NCBI RefSeq assembly: GCF_000612665.1
Contig: NZ_HG942048.1
Span: 46,324 to 110,323 of the forward strand
Direction of reading: 5' to 3'
Length of the DNA stretch: 64,000 bases
DNA from: Neobacillus dielmonensis
Lineage (GTDB): Bacteria; Bacillota; Bacilli; Bacillales; Cytobacillaceae
The translations under genes and the position numbers were made by a program. Positions 42,517 to 52,029 of the stretch are shown here, piece by piece (within the stretch, counting starts at the first letter, position 1; each line of letters opens with the position of its first letter). A model generated the notes under the pieces. That model did no database searches and had not been told where the DNA came from. It saw only the letters and a list, made by a program, of their open reading frames with translations.

Positions 42517-43872
42517 CTATTTTATTTTGTTAAGAGCTTCTGTTAGGGTCTTAACCAGGTAATGAATATCCTTCTGTTCAATACTTAACGGTGGTGACAG
42601 GGTTAACACATTGTTATAACCGGCTACTGTAGCTCCGTTTTTGCCGATAATCACTCTATTTTCTTTACAGTCGGCAATCACCTTATTTACAAGTCCCACA
42701 TCAAGTGGTTCCTTTGTCGTTTTATCACGGACCAATTCAATTCCGACTAAAAGTCCTTTTCCGCGAACATCTCCGACAAACGGATGATCTGCCAGCAAAC
42801 TTTTTAAATCATTTAATAGCTGTTCCCCTAAATCTCTGGAACGGTCAAATAGTTTCTCTTTTTCCATGATTTCAAGATTTTTTAGTGCCAGGGCACAAGC
42901 TGCCGGGTTGCCGCCAAAGGTATTAACATGCCGGAAATAGTCATATTCTTCCGTTCCTTTAAAGGCTTCATAAATCTCTTTTCGAACCGCAGTCGCCGAG
43001 AGCGGCAGGTAAGCACTCGTGATGCCTTTTGCCATGGTAATGATATCAGGCTTGACGCCGTAGTTCATAAAGCCAAATGGTTTTCCCGTACGGCCGAATC
43101 CACAGATGACCTCATCGACAATTAGGAGAGCGCCATGTTTTTCACATACTTCCTTTGCCGCCTTCATGTAACCATCAGGTGGTATTAAGATACCGCCGCC
43201 AGTGATAATTGGCTCCATAATCAACGCTGCAATCGTTTCGCTTAACTCCCATGTCATCGTCCGGTCGATTTCTTTTACCGATGACAATTCTCTCGGGTCT
43301 GACACATTGAGATCATCCCGGTAGGAGTCTGGCGGTGAAACATGGATAAAACCGGGTGCTAGTGGTTCATATTTATATTTTCTTTGTGCTTGCCCGGTCG
43401 CCGCCAAAGCTCCCATCGAATTGCCATGATAACCACGGTAGCGTGAGACAATTTTATAACGGTTATGCTCACCACGTTGTTGATGGTACTGTCTGGCTAT
43501 TTTAAACGCCGTTTCGTTGGCTTCTGACCCGCTGTTGGAGAAAAAGATGACGTATTCATCCCCAAGCATTTCATTCAGCTTTTCCGCCAGTTTAATAGAC
43601 GGCACATGGCCTTGTGATAATGGAAAATAAGCCATCTCTTTTAGTTGTTCGTACGCTGTCTCTGCCAGTTCAGTCCTGCCATACCCGATATTGACACACC
43701 ACAATCCTGCCATCGCATCTAAATACCGTGTGCCATCCACATCTGTAATCCAGGAACCTTCCGCTTTTTCAACCACAATCGTTGATTTCGGACTGTATGG
43801 CTTCATTGAATGCCAAACATATTTTTCATCTTTTTCAAGCAATGAATCCTGTGACCGCTCTGTTTGAACCAT
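42517..43872 (-). CDS. Class III omega-aminotransferase, probably beta-alanine:pyruvate type
   Basis: A 451-residue PLP enzyme. FSNSGSEANETAFKIARQY, the catalytic Lys segment TMAKGITSAYLPLSATA and IVDEVICGFGRTG are class-III signatures; the length fits omega-amino acid:pyruvate transaminases. Next to (methyl)malonate-semialdehyde dehydrogenase and the pyrimidine genes, the natural reaction is beta-alanine (or beta-aminoisobutyrate) to malonate (methylmalonate) semialdehyde. GGAGG precedes the ATG. It is about 100 nt downstream of the dehydrogenase gene. Confidence 0.82.
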   Translation of the reverse strand: MVQTERSQDSLLEKDEKYVWHSMKPYSPKSTIVVEKAEGSWITDVDGTRYLDAMAGLWCVNIGYGRTELAETAYEQLKEMAYFPLSQGHVPSIKLAEKLNEMLGDEYVIFFSNSGSEANETAFKIARQYHQQRGEHNRYKIVSRYRGYHGNSMGALAATGQAQRKYKYEPLAPGFIHVSPPDSYRDDLNVSDPRELSSVKEIDRTMTWELSETIAALIMEPIITGGGILIPPDGYMKAAKEVCEKHGALLIVDEVICGFGRTGKPFGFMNYGVKPDIITMAKGITSAYLPLSATAVRKEIYEAFKGTEEYDYFRHVNTFGGNPAACALALKNLEIMEKEKLFDRSRDLGEQLLNDLKSLLADHPFVGDVRGKGLLVGIELVRDKTTKEPLDVGLVNKVIADCKENRVIIGKNGATVAGYNNVLTLSPPLSIEQKDIHYLVKTLTEALNKIK

Positions 43873-43973
43873 GCTTGCTCCTCCATTCTTGTCAGCGTAA
43901 GAGTTGCAATTAGTGAAAAATAACTATCAAAATAGTTTATGTTCGCTTTCGTATTCGTGAACAGCTTTCTAAA

Positions 43974-45440
43974 CTAGGCATCAAATCTTGAAGTAATCAT
44001 TTTTTTACGAGTATAGAAGTTTACACCGTCTTTTCCGTTTACATGAAGGTCTCCATAGAAGGAATCCTTCCAGCCTGAGAATGGAAAAAACGCCATTGTC
44101 GCTGGCACGCCCACATTGATTCCGAGCATGCCGGCATCCGCTTCTTCCCGGAACTTACGGATAGCCTTGGCATTGTTTGTATAAATTGTCGCGCCATTTC
44201 CATATCTGGATTTGCGAATGTATTCAAGACCTTCATCTAAATCTTCAGCACGGAGAAGACTTAACACAGGGGCGAAAATTTCCTCCTTGGCAATGGTCAT
44301 ATCAGGTGCTACATGGTCAAAAATGGTTGCCCCGAGGAAGTTTCCTTGAGGATGATCATCCATTTCATCACGTCCATCCCTAATTAATTCGGCGCCTTCG
44401 GCCAGACCTTTTTCAATATAACTGAGAACTTTCTCACGGTGCTCTTTACGAATGACAGGAGTTAATAACACTTCTTCATCCATGCCGCTTCCAATGATGA
44501 GCTCATCTGCTTTTTTCTTGAGGGCTTGAACAAACGGCTCGTTGTCTCCCACTACGACAACAGCGCTGCATGCCATGCAGCGCTGGCCGGCACTGCCAAA
44601 AGTAGAACTAATGATATGCTGAACAGCCTTATCCATATTAGCGTCTGGCATGACAATATGATGATTTTTCGCTCCGGACAGAGCCTGGACCCGCTTGCCG
44701 GCAGCTGCTGCCTGTTCATACACATACTTAGCGACTGGCTGTGACCCAACAAACGATATGGCCGCTATATCTTCGTGCTCCAGCAGGCCATTGACTACCT
44801 CATGGGCACCATGGACCACATTGAGAACACCCTTTGGAGCCCCTGCTTGTGTAAACAGTTCCGCTAGCCGATTGGCAAGGATGGGGGTTCGTTCGGAAGG
44901 CTTTAAAACAAACGTATTTCCACATGCAATCGCAAGGGGGAACATCCATAATGGGACCATCATCGGAAAGTTAAACGGGGTAATTCCGCCGACCACTCCT
45001 AACGGATAGCGAAACATTTCAGAATCAATGTCTTCGGCTATATTTGATAACGATTCCCCCATCATTAACGTAGGTGCACCGCAGGCAAACTCGACGCACT
45101 CGATGCCCCTCTGCACTTCACCGTAAGCCTCGTTGTAGGCCTTACCATTCTCTAATACAATTAATCTCGCTAATTCTTCGTGATTTTCTGTTAATAGATG
45201 ATGATATTTGTAAAAAATTCTCGCCCTTTTCGGCACCGGAACCTGCTTCCAAGATTTAAATGCGATTTTTGCAGCAGCCACTGCCCGATTCACATCTTCT
45301 TTTGAGGAAACCGGTACCTTGGTTAACACTTCATTTGTGGCAGGATTCGGCACATCCAAGGTCTGGCTGCTTACAGATGATACCCACTCCCCATTAATAA
45401 AATTTTTCAAAACCGCCGTTTCGTTCTTTGTGACACTCAT
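43974..45440 (-). CDS. mmsA: CoA-acylating (methyl)malonate-semialdehyde dehydrogenase
   Basis: A 488-residue aldehyde dehydrogenase with MmsA/IolA features: GVVGGITPFNFPMMVPLWM, catalytic Cys in GSAGQRCMACSAVV, and GWKDSFYGDLHVNGKDGVNFYTRKK-type ending (GDLHVNGKDGVNFYTR). It turns malonate semialdehyde into acetyl-CoA and CO2, or methylmalonate semialdehyde into propionyl-CoA. Here it is placed to finish uracil and thymine degradation. AAGGAGG precedes the ATG. A copy also used for inositol (IolA) might exist elsewhere. Confidence 0.88.
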   Translation of the reverse strand: MSVTKNETAVLKNFINGEWVSSVSSQTLDVPNPATNEVLTKVPVSSKEDVNRAVAAAKIAFKSWKQVPVPKRARIFYKYHHLLTENHEELARLIVLENGKAYNEAYGEVQRGIECVEFACGAPTLMMGESLSNIAEDIDSEMFRYPLGVVGGITPFNFPMMVPLWMFPLAIACGNTFVLKPSERTPILANRLAELFTQAGAPKGVLNVVHGAHEVVNGLLEHEDIAAISFVGSQPVAKYVYEQAAAAGKRVQALSGAKNHHIVMPDANMDKAVQHIISSTFGSAGQRCMACSAVVVVGDNEPFVQALKKKADELIIGSGMDEEVLLTPVIRKEHREKVLSYIEKGLAEGAELIRDGRDEMDDHPQGNFLGATIFDHVAPDMTIAKEEIFAPVLSLLRAEDLDEGLEYIRKSRYGNGATIYTNNAKAIRKFREEADAGMLGINVGVPATMAFFPFSGWKDSFYGDLHVNGKDGVNFYTRKKMITSRFDA

Positions 45441-45565
45441 TTTTCCGCCTCCTTACTAACGATATAGATTTATATAGTTTCATTATCTCGTATTGGTACC
45501 AGTGTTTCATTAGACAGACTGTAAAATGCAAGGAGAGAAATCTTCAACATAATGACATAGAATCA

Positions 45566-47197
45566 CTACATTTTGCCAAGACGTTCGCTTACATGTAAAT
45601 GATTAGACTGGGAGGCATGTAAATAATCATGAACCAACAGCATAAATTCAATGGCCACCCGTTTTTCATGGTCCATAAAATCCTCGCCAAGTAAGTTCTC
45701 CAGCTTTTGCAGCCGGTGGTAAAGCGTTTGTCTTACGATGAATAATTTATTTGAGGTTTCTTGTTTAGACCCATTGCACTCCAAATAAGCTTTTAATGTT
45801 TCTAACAGCTTGGCATTGTACTTTTGGTCATACTGAATCACCGGATTTAGATATTCAGCCGCCAATTCTTGCAGATCGGTATGTTTGCTCAGTTGGGAAA
45901 TTAACCGATATAAGTGCAAATCTTCATAAAACTGACAGATTTGTTTTCCGGTCATTTTTTGCTGAATTCGGAGTGTTTCTTTAGCTGTGAAATAACTTTT
46001 ATGTACCTCTCCCAACGAATCCGTAAACTTGCCAGCTGCAATCATTAATTTGGATGAGCATTGCTTTCGGATAAATTCAGATTCTTCCATACTTTGAATA
46101 GCCTTTTTAATCCGTTCCTTCATATTCTTCTTCGCCCGGTTGTTCAGCAAAACAAGCGTTAATTCGTTTCTTTTTTCTATGAAAAAGACGATAAAACCCT
46201 GCTGTTCAAAAACCGAACGGAACAAAAGCTTTAAATAGGTTGCATCTGGGGCTGATTTTTCCTTGAAGGGAAACAGTTTCGTAATTAAAACCGCAGCATT
46301 TTGTGTTTTTGGTTTTAACCCATTTTCAGCCAAGTATGATAAAATCTCCTCAAGCATATGCTCACCTTCCAGCCACCCTTGCAGCCACTCCGTTTCTTCC
46401 GCCCGCTTTTTTTCCTCCACATACATATCTCGTAATAAATGCTGGGCCAACGCAGTTGCTGTTCTGTCTAGAATTAATAAATCAAACTCACTGATGGGGA
46501 TGTCTTTCGAATAAATAGCCAGCTCGGCAAACTCCTGTCCGAACAGAAAAATGGGAGCATATGCGAATTTGTCAGATGGCTCATCTTTTGCGGTCTCCAG
46601 CTGCTGAAGAACAACACCCTGTTCACGATGAGAAATTTCCGGAACAAATTCAGGATGCTGATTTTTTAATCGGAAAATAATCTGGACGTCTAATGCCGAG
46701 AAAATAAATTGGAGAATATCCTCGTAGCTTTCAATTGACAGCAGTCTTTTATTAAGACGCTGCGAATAATTTTCAAGATCAGAAATCTTTCGGTATTGCT
46801 GCTTGATAATTTCAGAGTGGATATCCTGGGTAATTTCTACAAATGGCACCTCCTGATGAAACAAAATAATCGGAAATTGGTGCTGATTAGCAATTTCAAT
46901 CACTTCAGCGGGAATCTCGGATAGGTATGTACCCATTTCTATACATAAGCCTGCGGCATTATTTTCAATGAATTCCTTGACCATGGAAATAAATTGCTTG
47001 GTGTTATCTCGCCAAGCAATTCCTGTCGATAAAATGAGTTCGTTCCCGTTTAGAAGATTTCGAATGCTGGTGACCTCCACTACATGAACCCATTTTAAGA
47101 TATTGGTAACACCTTCGTTTCCTGCTACAATACTAGTATTTTCAAAGTGCTTCCTTTGTAAGATGTCAGCTACTGTTAAATGGAATTGCTCCTTCAT
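45566..47197 (-). CDS. PucR family transcriptional regulator
   Basis: 543 residues from the ATG at 47197 (AAGGAG nine nt upstream; the GTG at 47206 is closer to the site). The N-terminal PucR ligand domain (VTNILKWVHVVEVTSIRNLL, LILSTGIAW) and a GGDEF-like middle are followed by a C-terminal HTH: LLETLKAYLECNGSKQETSN, LFIVRQTLYHRLQKLENLLG. PucR controls purine/allantoin catabolism in B. subtilis; here the genomic context makes pyrimidine-degradation genes the likely targets (inference). Between the small protein gene and mmsA. Confidence 0.85.
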   Translation of the reverse strand: MKEQFHLTVADILQRKHFENTSIVAGNEGVTNILKWVHVVEVTSIRNLLNGNELILSTGIAWRDNTKQFISMVKEFIENNAAGLCIEMGTYLSEIPAEVIEIANQHQFPIILFHQEVPFVEITQDIHSEIIKQQYRKISDLENYSQRLNKRLLSIESYEDILQFIFSALDVQIIFRLKNQHPEFVPEISHREQGVVLQQLETAKDEPSDKFAYAPIFLFGQEFAELAIYSKDIPISEFDLLILDRTATALAQHLLRDMYVEEKKRAEETEWLQGWLEGEHMLEEILSYLAENGLKPKTQNAAVLITKLFPFKEKSAPDATYLKLLFRSVFEQQGFIVFFIEKRNELTLVLLNNRAKKNMKERIKKAIQSMEESEFIRKQCSSKLMIAAGKFTDSLGEVHKSYFTAKETLRIQQKMTGKQICQFYEDLHLYRLISQLSKHTDLQELAAEYLNPVIQYDQKYNAKLLETLKAYLECNGSKQETSNKLFIVRQTLYHRLQKLENLLGEDFMDHEKRVAIEFMLLVHDYLHASQSNHLHVSERLGKM

Positions 47198-47228
47198 GGG
47201 CCACACTCCTTAATAGACTGCTTTTTGG

Positions 47229-47270
47229 GGTAAAACAGGACTGGCGTCCCAAACCGCCAATCCTGTTTAT
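47229..47270 (-). terminator. Hairpin between small-protein gene and pucR-like gene
   Basis: AAACAGGATTGGCG-like arm pairs with CGCCAGTCCTGTTTT around an 8-nt loop. It may end or attenuate the permease transcript. The T run is weak. Confidence 0.55.
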
Positions 47271-47274
47271 GGAA

Positions 47275-47493
47275 TTAGGTAGACAGCTGATTTTGCTTAA
47301 CCAATAGACTGGAAAGATACTTTCTGGCATTTGCATTTCCAACCAATAAGGTCTCCTGTTGATTTCCTTCAGCATCGAAAAACTCTACTGTGGCACCATT
47401 TAAATGTTCCTTAACGGACTGAATCCTGTATCCTTTTCCGATCAGAATATCGATTTGTTCTCTTTGGGCTAGAAATTGCAGATGTTCCGACAT
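47275..47493 (-). CDS. Small protein of unknown function in pyrimidine cluster
   Basis: About 72 residues from the ATG at 47493 (AAGGAGG six nt upstream; the earlier ATG at 47499 abuts the site). Sequence: an N-terminal helix (LQFLAQREQIDILIGKGYRI) and a strand-rich part with VEFFDAEGNQQETLLVGNA. No membrane segment or Cys. I do not recognise the family. It lies 23 nt after the NCS1 permease gene and so is probably made with it. Confidence 0.7.
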   Translation of the reverse strand: MSEHLQFLAQREQIDILIGKGYRIQSVKEHLNGATVEFFDAEGNQQETLLVGNANARKYLSSLLVKQNQLST

Positions 47494-47515
47494 AACCATC
47501 CTCCTTACTCATGTG

Positions 47516-48985
47516 TTAAAATAAATCAACATTATCAGGGATTTTCTCTACTATAGGCTCTAATTCCTCGGAGATAATCCAATCCCGGCCTACCGATATG
47601 CCCAAATACTTCTCATCACTTGGGTCTTGAATTTCAGCTTGGGGATACTTTTTAAACCACCAAAATTTTGCCAGCACAAAATAGATGGCTGCCCCGGCAA
47701 GAAATCCAACCACAAACCCATATTCCGGGAGAAAATAGGAAGCAACTGCCCCGATAATCCAAGCAATAAACCCAGCCCAATTGATGCCGCCGAGATATCG
47801 AAACTGTCCATGGTCTTCATATAATTCGGGAACATTCACTCTTCTCTTCCTAAGCAAATAATAATCAGCGAACAGGATCCCGACAATGGCGGACAAAATG
47901 CCACCAACAAATAACAGAACCGGAATAAGAATGTCAAATAATTGCCATGGCTGAACAATGGTTCCGACAATCCCTGCGGTGATGACCCCTGCCCAGAATG
48001 GAAACTTTGGGCCGCCTACATTGGAAAAAATGGTGGCAGCGGGCACAACATTTGCTGCTGTATTAGTCGACCATTGGGCCAAAACAATCATTAAAAGGAG
48101 AACGGCGAGAAGAAATCCACCTGCTGATTCCTGTAAGGCGACTACTGGGTCGGCATTTAAAACCGCAATATAAGATACCGCCCCGATGATAATCATGAAT
48201 GTTTGTGTAATTGGCATGGCAATAAGGTTTCCGATTAAAGAACTCTGATTACGTTTGAACCAGTTTTTTTCATTAGCAGGGGCCTTCATAAACCGGGATA
48301 TCGAGGGAATATCTGCGCTTAACGTGGCCCAAAACCCCATATTGGCAAAAATGACTACCATAAACGCGGTAAATGCTGCCCCGCCAGTTACCGGAGATTC
48401 CACCCAGCTCCAAACATCCCTTCCTGCTGCTTGGGCCTTATCTGAAAGGGAAGAATACATCCAGATTGCGATAATAATAATGACAGGTGCCGCCAAATCA
48501 GCAAACCGTTCAATCGATTTAATTCCCAATGCAGTGTTCACCAATTGTACGATGGCAAAAATAATAAAGCAGATAAACCAATTATCAAAGCCAAATAAAA
48601 TGTTTAAAATCCCATTCATTGCTGTTGAACCAAAATAGGTATTTAAGCCAAACCACATGGAAGCCGTAATCCCCCGAGTAACGGAAGGAATATGAGTGCC
48701 AATTGTGCCAAAAGGCGCCCTCATGTATACCGGAAATGATAACCCGTGTTCAATCCCAATATCAGCAATCAATGAAATGAAGAATCCAATCGCAAGACTG
48801 CCAATCACGGTGGCAAGAATCACCCATGGCAGAGAAAGATTGATGACACCTGATCCGCCGATGGCAAAGGTCGCCAGTACCACAACCATCCCAACCCACA
48901 TAAATGAATAGCCTAATTTAGTGATTTTCCGGTCTTTTTGACCGATGGGCAATAAATCAGGTGATTTTAAATGGCTTTTTTTCAT
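47516..48985 (-). CDS. NCS1 family nucleobase/allantoin permease
   Basis: A 489-residue carrier with about 12 hydrophobic helices. VGMVVVLATFAIGGSGVINL in helix 1, IEHGLSFPVYMRAPFGTIG and SMWFGLNTYFGSTAMNGIL are typical NCS1 (uracil, cytosine, allantoin, hydantoin) positions. The context makes uracil, thymine or dihydropyrimidine uptake most likely. GGAGTGTTCAT precedes the ATG. It is separated by a terminator from dihydropyrimidinase and followed by the small unknown gene. Confidence 0.88.
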   Translation of the reverse strand: MKKSHLKSPDLLPIGQKDRKITKLGYSFMWVGMVVVLATFAIGGSGVINLSLPWVILATVIGSLAIGFFISLIADIGIEHGLSFPVYMRAPFGTIGTHIPSVTRGITASMWFGLNTYFGSTAMNGILNILFGFDNWFICFIIFAIVQLVNTALGIKSIERFADLAAPVIIIIAIWMYSSLSDKAQAAGRDVWSWVESPVTGGAAFTAFMVVIFANMGFWATLSADIPSISRFMKAPANEKNWFKRNQSSLIGNLIAMPITQTFMIIIGAVSYIAVLNADPVVALQESAGGFLLAVLLLMIVLAQWSTNTAANVVPAATIFSNVGGPKFPFWAGVITAGIVGTIVQPWQLFDILIPVLLFVGGILSAIVGILFADYYLLRKRRVNVPELYEDHGQFRYLGGINWAGFIAWIIGAVASYFLPEYGFVVGFLAGAAIYFVLAKFWWFKKYPQAEIQDPSDEKYLGISVGRDWIISEELEPIVEKIPDNVDLF

Positions 48986-49060
48986 ATGAACACTCCAATT
49001 CGGTTAAATTTTTATAGAATTCTTTTCGCAAATTCTTTTAATGCCTTAACCTATCGATTC

Positions 49061-49096
49061 AAAAAAGGCAATTGCTCTTCGATGGAAGCAATTGCC
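49061..49096 (-). terminator. Rho-independent terminator after dihydropyrimidinase
   Basis: GGCAATTGCT (49067-49076) pairs with AGCAATTGCC (49087-49096), then TTTTTT on the minus strand. It separates preTA-hydA from the permease gene. Confidence 0.85.
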
Positions 49097-49134
49097 GGAG
49101 TTGTTCACTAATGTGTAGGGACTGTATTTACTAG

Positions 49135-50547
49135 TTAAATAGACATTGTTTCGTTTTCTGTAATCGGCGTATTGTATTTCGCACGCTTTAAGTATTGTCC
49201 TGATCCAGGTTTGCCGACAAACTGCTTATCTCTGACGACAAATTCGCCCCGGACCATAACCGAAATAGGTTCTCCTGTCACTTTCATACCCTCAAATGCA
49301 TTGTAATCCACAGCCATATGATGAGTTTCTGCTGAAATGACCCGTTCAGCATTAGGGTCAAAGATTACTAAGTCAGCATCAGCCCCAATGGCAACTGTTC
49401 CTTTTTTTGGAAACAACCCAAACAATTTTGCGGCCCTAGTCGAGGTTAAGTCAACAAATTGATTCAACGAAATCCGTCCCTTTTTCACCCCCTCAGAGAA
49501 CAAAATGGTCAGTCTATCTTCAATCATCGGACCGCCGTTAGGTATTTTGGTGAAATCGCCAAACCCAAGTTCCTTTTGTCCTTTAAAATCAAAGGAACAT
49601 TGATCAGAGCCAAATGTTTGCAGGGTGCCGCTTCGTAAAGCATGCCATAGCGCCTCTTGATTCCATTTTTCCCGAAGCGGTGGTGACCAGACGTATTTGG
49701 CTCCTTCAAAATTCGGTTTTTCTAAGTAGCTTTGATCGAGCACAAGATATTGCGGACAGGTCTCTCCCCATACTTCATAGCCTTTGCTCCGCGCTTCAGC
49801 AATCCTGTTTGCAGCATCCGCACAGGAAACATGCACCACGTACAATTGCGAGCCTGCCAAACCGGCAAATCTTGCCGCACGGCCTGTTGCTTCCCCTTCT
49901 AATTCAGGTGGTCTTGTTAAGGCGTGGTAAATCGGGTCGGTATTACCTTCCTCCAATGCTTTTTTGGTTAAATAATCAATGACATCGCCATTCTCAGCAT
50001 GAACCATCACAAGCGCGCCAAGTTCCTTGGCTGTTACAAAAGTGCGGAACAATGTCTCGTCGTCTGCTTGAAAAACATTTTTATAGGCCATAAACACTTT
50101 AAAGGATGTAATGCCCTCTTCGTTAATTACCTGCGGCAGCTCGTTTAACACATCGTCATTGATCTCAGAAATCATTAAGTGGAAGCTGTAATCAATGGCC
50201 GCTTTCCTATTTGCCTTTTCGTGCCAAGTTTGAATTGCATTTTTCAGGGGTTCGCCTTTATTTGTTAAACAAAAATCAATCACAGTAGTGGTACCGCCGA
50301 ACGCTGCGGCTATTGTTCCAGTTTCAAAATCATCCTTTGTGACAGTACCGCCAAACGGCATATCTAAATGGGTATGCGGGTCAATTCCTCCTGGAAAAAC
50401 CAAACAGCCCTTTGCATCCACTATTTCAGCTCCAGCAGCGGATAGGTTCGAGCCAATCTGGGTAATCTTTCCGTCCTCAATTAAGAGTTCTGCCTGATAA
50501 GTATCTGCGGCTGTTACTATCGTTCCATTTTTTATGATCTTTTTCAT
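49135..50547 (-). CDS. hydA: Dihydropyrimidinase (D-hydantoinase)
   Basis: A 470-residue cyclic amidohydrolase. GGIDPHTHLDMPFGG (His 58, His 60, metal ligands), TSFKVFMAYK (the carbamylated Lys), VHAENGD and VVHVSCADA (His ligands), and TFGSDQCSFD (catalytic Asp). It opens dihydrouracil or dihydrothymine to N-carbamoyl-beta-alanine or N-carbamoyl-beta-aminoisobutyrate. AAGGAGG precedes the ATG, which is 25 nt after the preA stop, so the three genes form one unit. Full length. Confidence 0.92.
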   Translation of the reverse strand: MKKIIKNGTIVTAADTYQAELLIEDGKITQIGSNLSAAGAEIVDAKGCLVFPGGIDPHTHLDMPFGGTVTKDDFETGTIAAAFGGTTTVIDFCLTNKGEPLKNAIQTWHEKANRKAAIDYSFHLMISEINDDVLNELPQVINEEGITSFKVFMAYKNVFQADDETLFRTFVTAKELGALVMVHAENGDVIDYLTKKALEEGNTDPIYHALTRPPELEGEATGRAARFAGLAGSQLYVVHVSCADAANRIAEARSKGYEVWGETCPQYLVLDQSYLEKPNFEGAKYVWSPPLREKWNQEALWHALRSGTLQTFGSDQCSFDFKGQKELGFGDFTKIPNGGPMIEDRLTILFSEGVKKGRISLNQFVDLTSTRAAKLFGLFPKKGTVAIGADADLVIFDPNAERVISAETHHMAVDYNAFEGMKVTGEPISVMVRGEFVVRDKQFVGKPGSGQYLKRAKYNTPITENETMSI

Positions 50548-50571
50548 CTTAATATGCCTCCTTAGATAAAT

Positions 50572-51855
50572 TTACTTGCTGATATCCACTTTACAAGCGG
50601 CTGCATTTAATACAGCTTGCCGTTCATTCCAAGTCATCGGCGGCAACTCTCTTGGCAGTTCAATCATGTCAATCGCTCCATCTACCGGGCAGACAATCGA
50701 ACATAAATTACAACCGACACAATCTTCTTCTCTGACTTTAAGATAGCTTTTTCCTGTTGAATCTGTAAGCCTTTCTATACATTGATGGGAAGTATCTTCA
50801 CAAGCGATATAACATTTGTTGCAATTAATGCAAACATCTGTATTAATTCTGGCTGCAATATTGTAGTTTAGATCCAAGTCGCCCCAATCAGAGTATTTTG
50901 GAACTGATTTTCCGATTATTTCACTTACTGAGACAATTCCTTTACTGTCCAAATAGTGATTCAGGCCCTCAATCATATCCTCCACAATCCGGAAGCCATG
51001 GTGCATGGCAGCCGTACAAACTTGCACACCTGTTGCCCCCATGAGCATAAATTCCACCGCATCTCGCCAATTAGAGATGCCGCCGATTCCAGAGATCGGT
51101 ATATTAATTTGAGGGTGCCTGGCGCAGTCTGCCACCATATTTAACGCGATTGGTTTGACCGCAGGACCGCAATATCCGCCATGTGCTCCCTTTCCGGCCA
51201 CATGGGGGATTGGATTCCAGGTATCTAGGTCAACACCCATCAGACTATTGATCGTGTTTATCATACTGATTGCATCCGCACCGCCATTGGCAGCAGCTTC
51301 AGCTGTCGCCGTAATGTCGGTAATATTAGGGGTTAACTTCACAATAACGGGAGTTTTTGCGACTTCTTTCACCCAATAGGTTTGCCGTTCCACTAATGCA
51401 GGTACCTGGCCAGATGCTGAACCCATCCCACGTTCTGCCATGCCATGTGGGCAGCCAAAGTTGAGTTCAAGGCCGTCCACCCCGACATCTTCCACCCGCT
51501 TGACTATTTCATGCCACTTTTCTTGCTGAGGTTCTACCATTAACGAAGCAATGACGGCATGATTGGGAAATTTCTTCTTTGTTTCATAGATTTCTTTTAA
51601 ATTGACATCGAGCGGCCTGTCGGTAATAAGCTCAATATTGTTAAAACCAGCTACTCTTTGTCCGTTAAAGCTGATACCCGCAAATCTGGAAGTTACATTC
51701 AAGATGGGATCGCCCAATGTTTTCCATACTGCCCCACCCCAACCTGCCTCAAATGCACGCTGTACTTGGTATCCCGAATTTGTCGGAGGTGCTGATGCCA
51801 GCCAAAAAGGATTAGGAGATTCAATCCCCGCTAGATTTATTCGTAAATCAGCCAT
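50572..51855 (-). CDS. preA: NAD-dependent dihydropyrimidine dehydrogenase subunit PreA
   Basis: A 427-residue subunit with the FMN-binding dihydroorotate-dehydrogenase-like barrel (NPFWLASAPPTNSGYQV, LELNFGCPHGMAERGMG, ISGIGGISNWRDA) and two C-terminal 4Fe-4S motifs: CINCNKCYIAC and CVGCNLCSIVCP. With PreT it reduces uracil and thymine using NADH. Strong ribosome site AAAGGGGG. It lies between preT and dihydropyrimidinase in one unit. Confidence 0.92.
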   Translation of the reverse strand: MADLRINLAGIESPNPFWLASAPPTNSGYQVQRAFEAGWGGAVWKTLGDPILNVTSRFAGISFNGQRVAGFNNIELITDRPLDVNLKEIYETKKKFPNHAVIASLMVEPQQEKWHEIVKRVEDVGVDGLELNFGCPHGMAERGMGSASGQVPALVERQTYWVKEVAKTPVIVKLTPNITDITATAEAAANGGADAISMINTINSLMGVDLDTWNPIPHVAGKGAHGGYCGPAVKPIALNMVADCARHPQINIPISGIGGISNWRDAVEFMLMGATGVQVCTAAMHHGFRIVEDMIEGLNHYLDSKGIVSVSEIIGKSVPKYSDWGDLDLNYNIAARINTDVCINCNKCYIACEDTSHQCIERLTDSTGKSYLKVREEDCVGCNLCSIVCPVDGAIDMIELPRELPPMTWNERQAVLNAAACKVDISK

Positions 51856-52029
51856 CTATATCCCCCTTTTTGATATATTTAAATACTTTGTTGAATGAAA
51901 TATTAGTAGTAAGATGTGCGAGATTGGTTAATTATTGTTATTTTGTAGTTAATAGAGGAATGTTTTGTAGTCATAATAAGCCTTGTAAAAGGTTAAAGAA
52001 GTACCATACCAATCATACTGTTACTAGAA

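Noticed and set aside
48255..48638. 127-residue open frame on the plus strand
   Set aside because: Lies antisense within the NCS1 permease gene, whose membrane pattern is clear.
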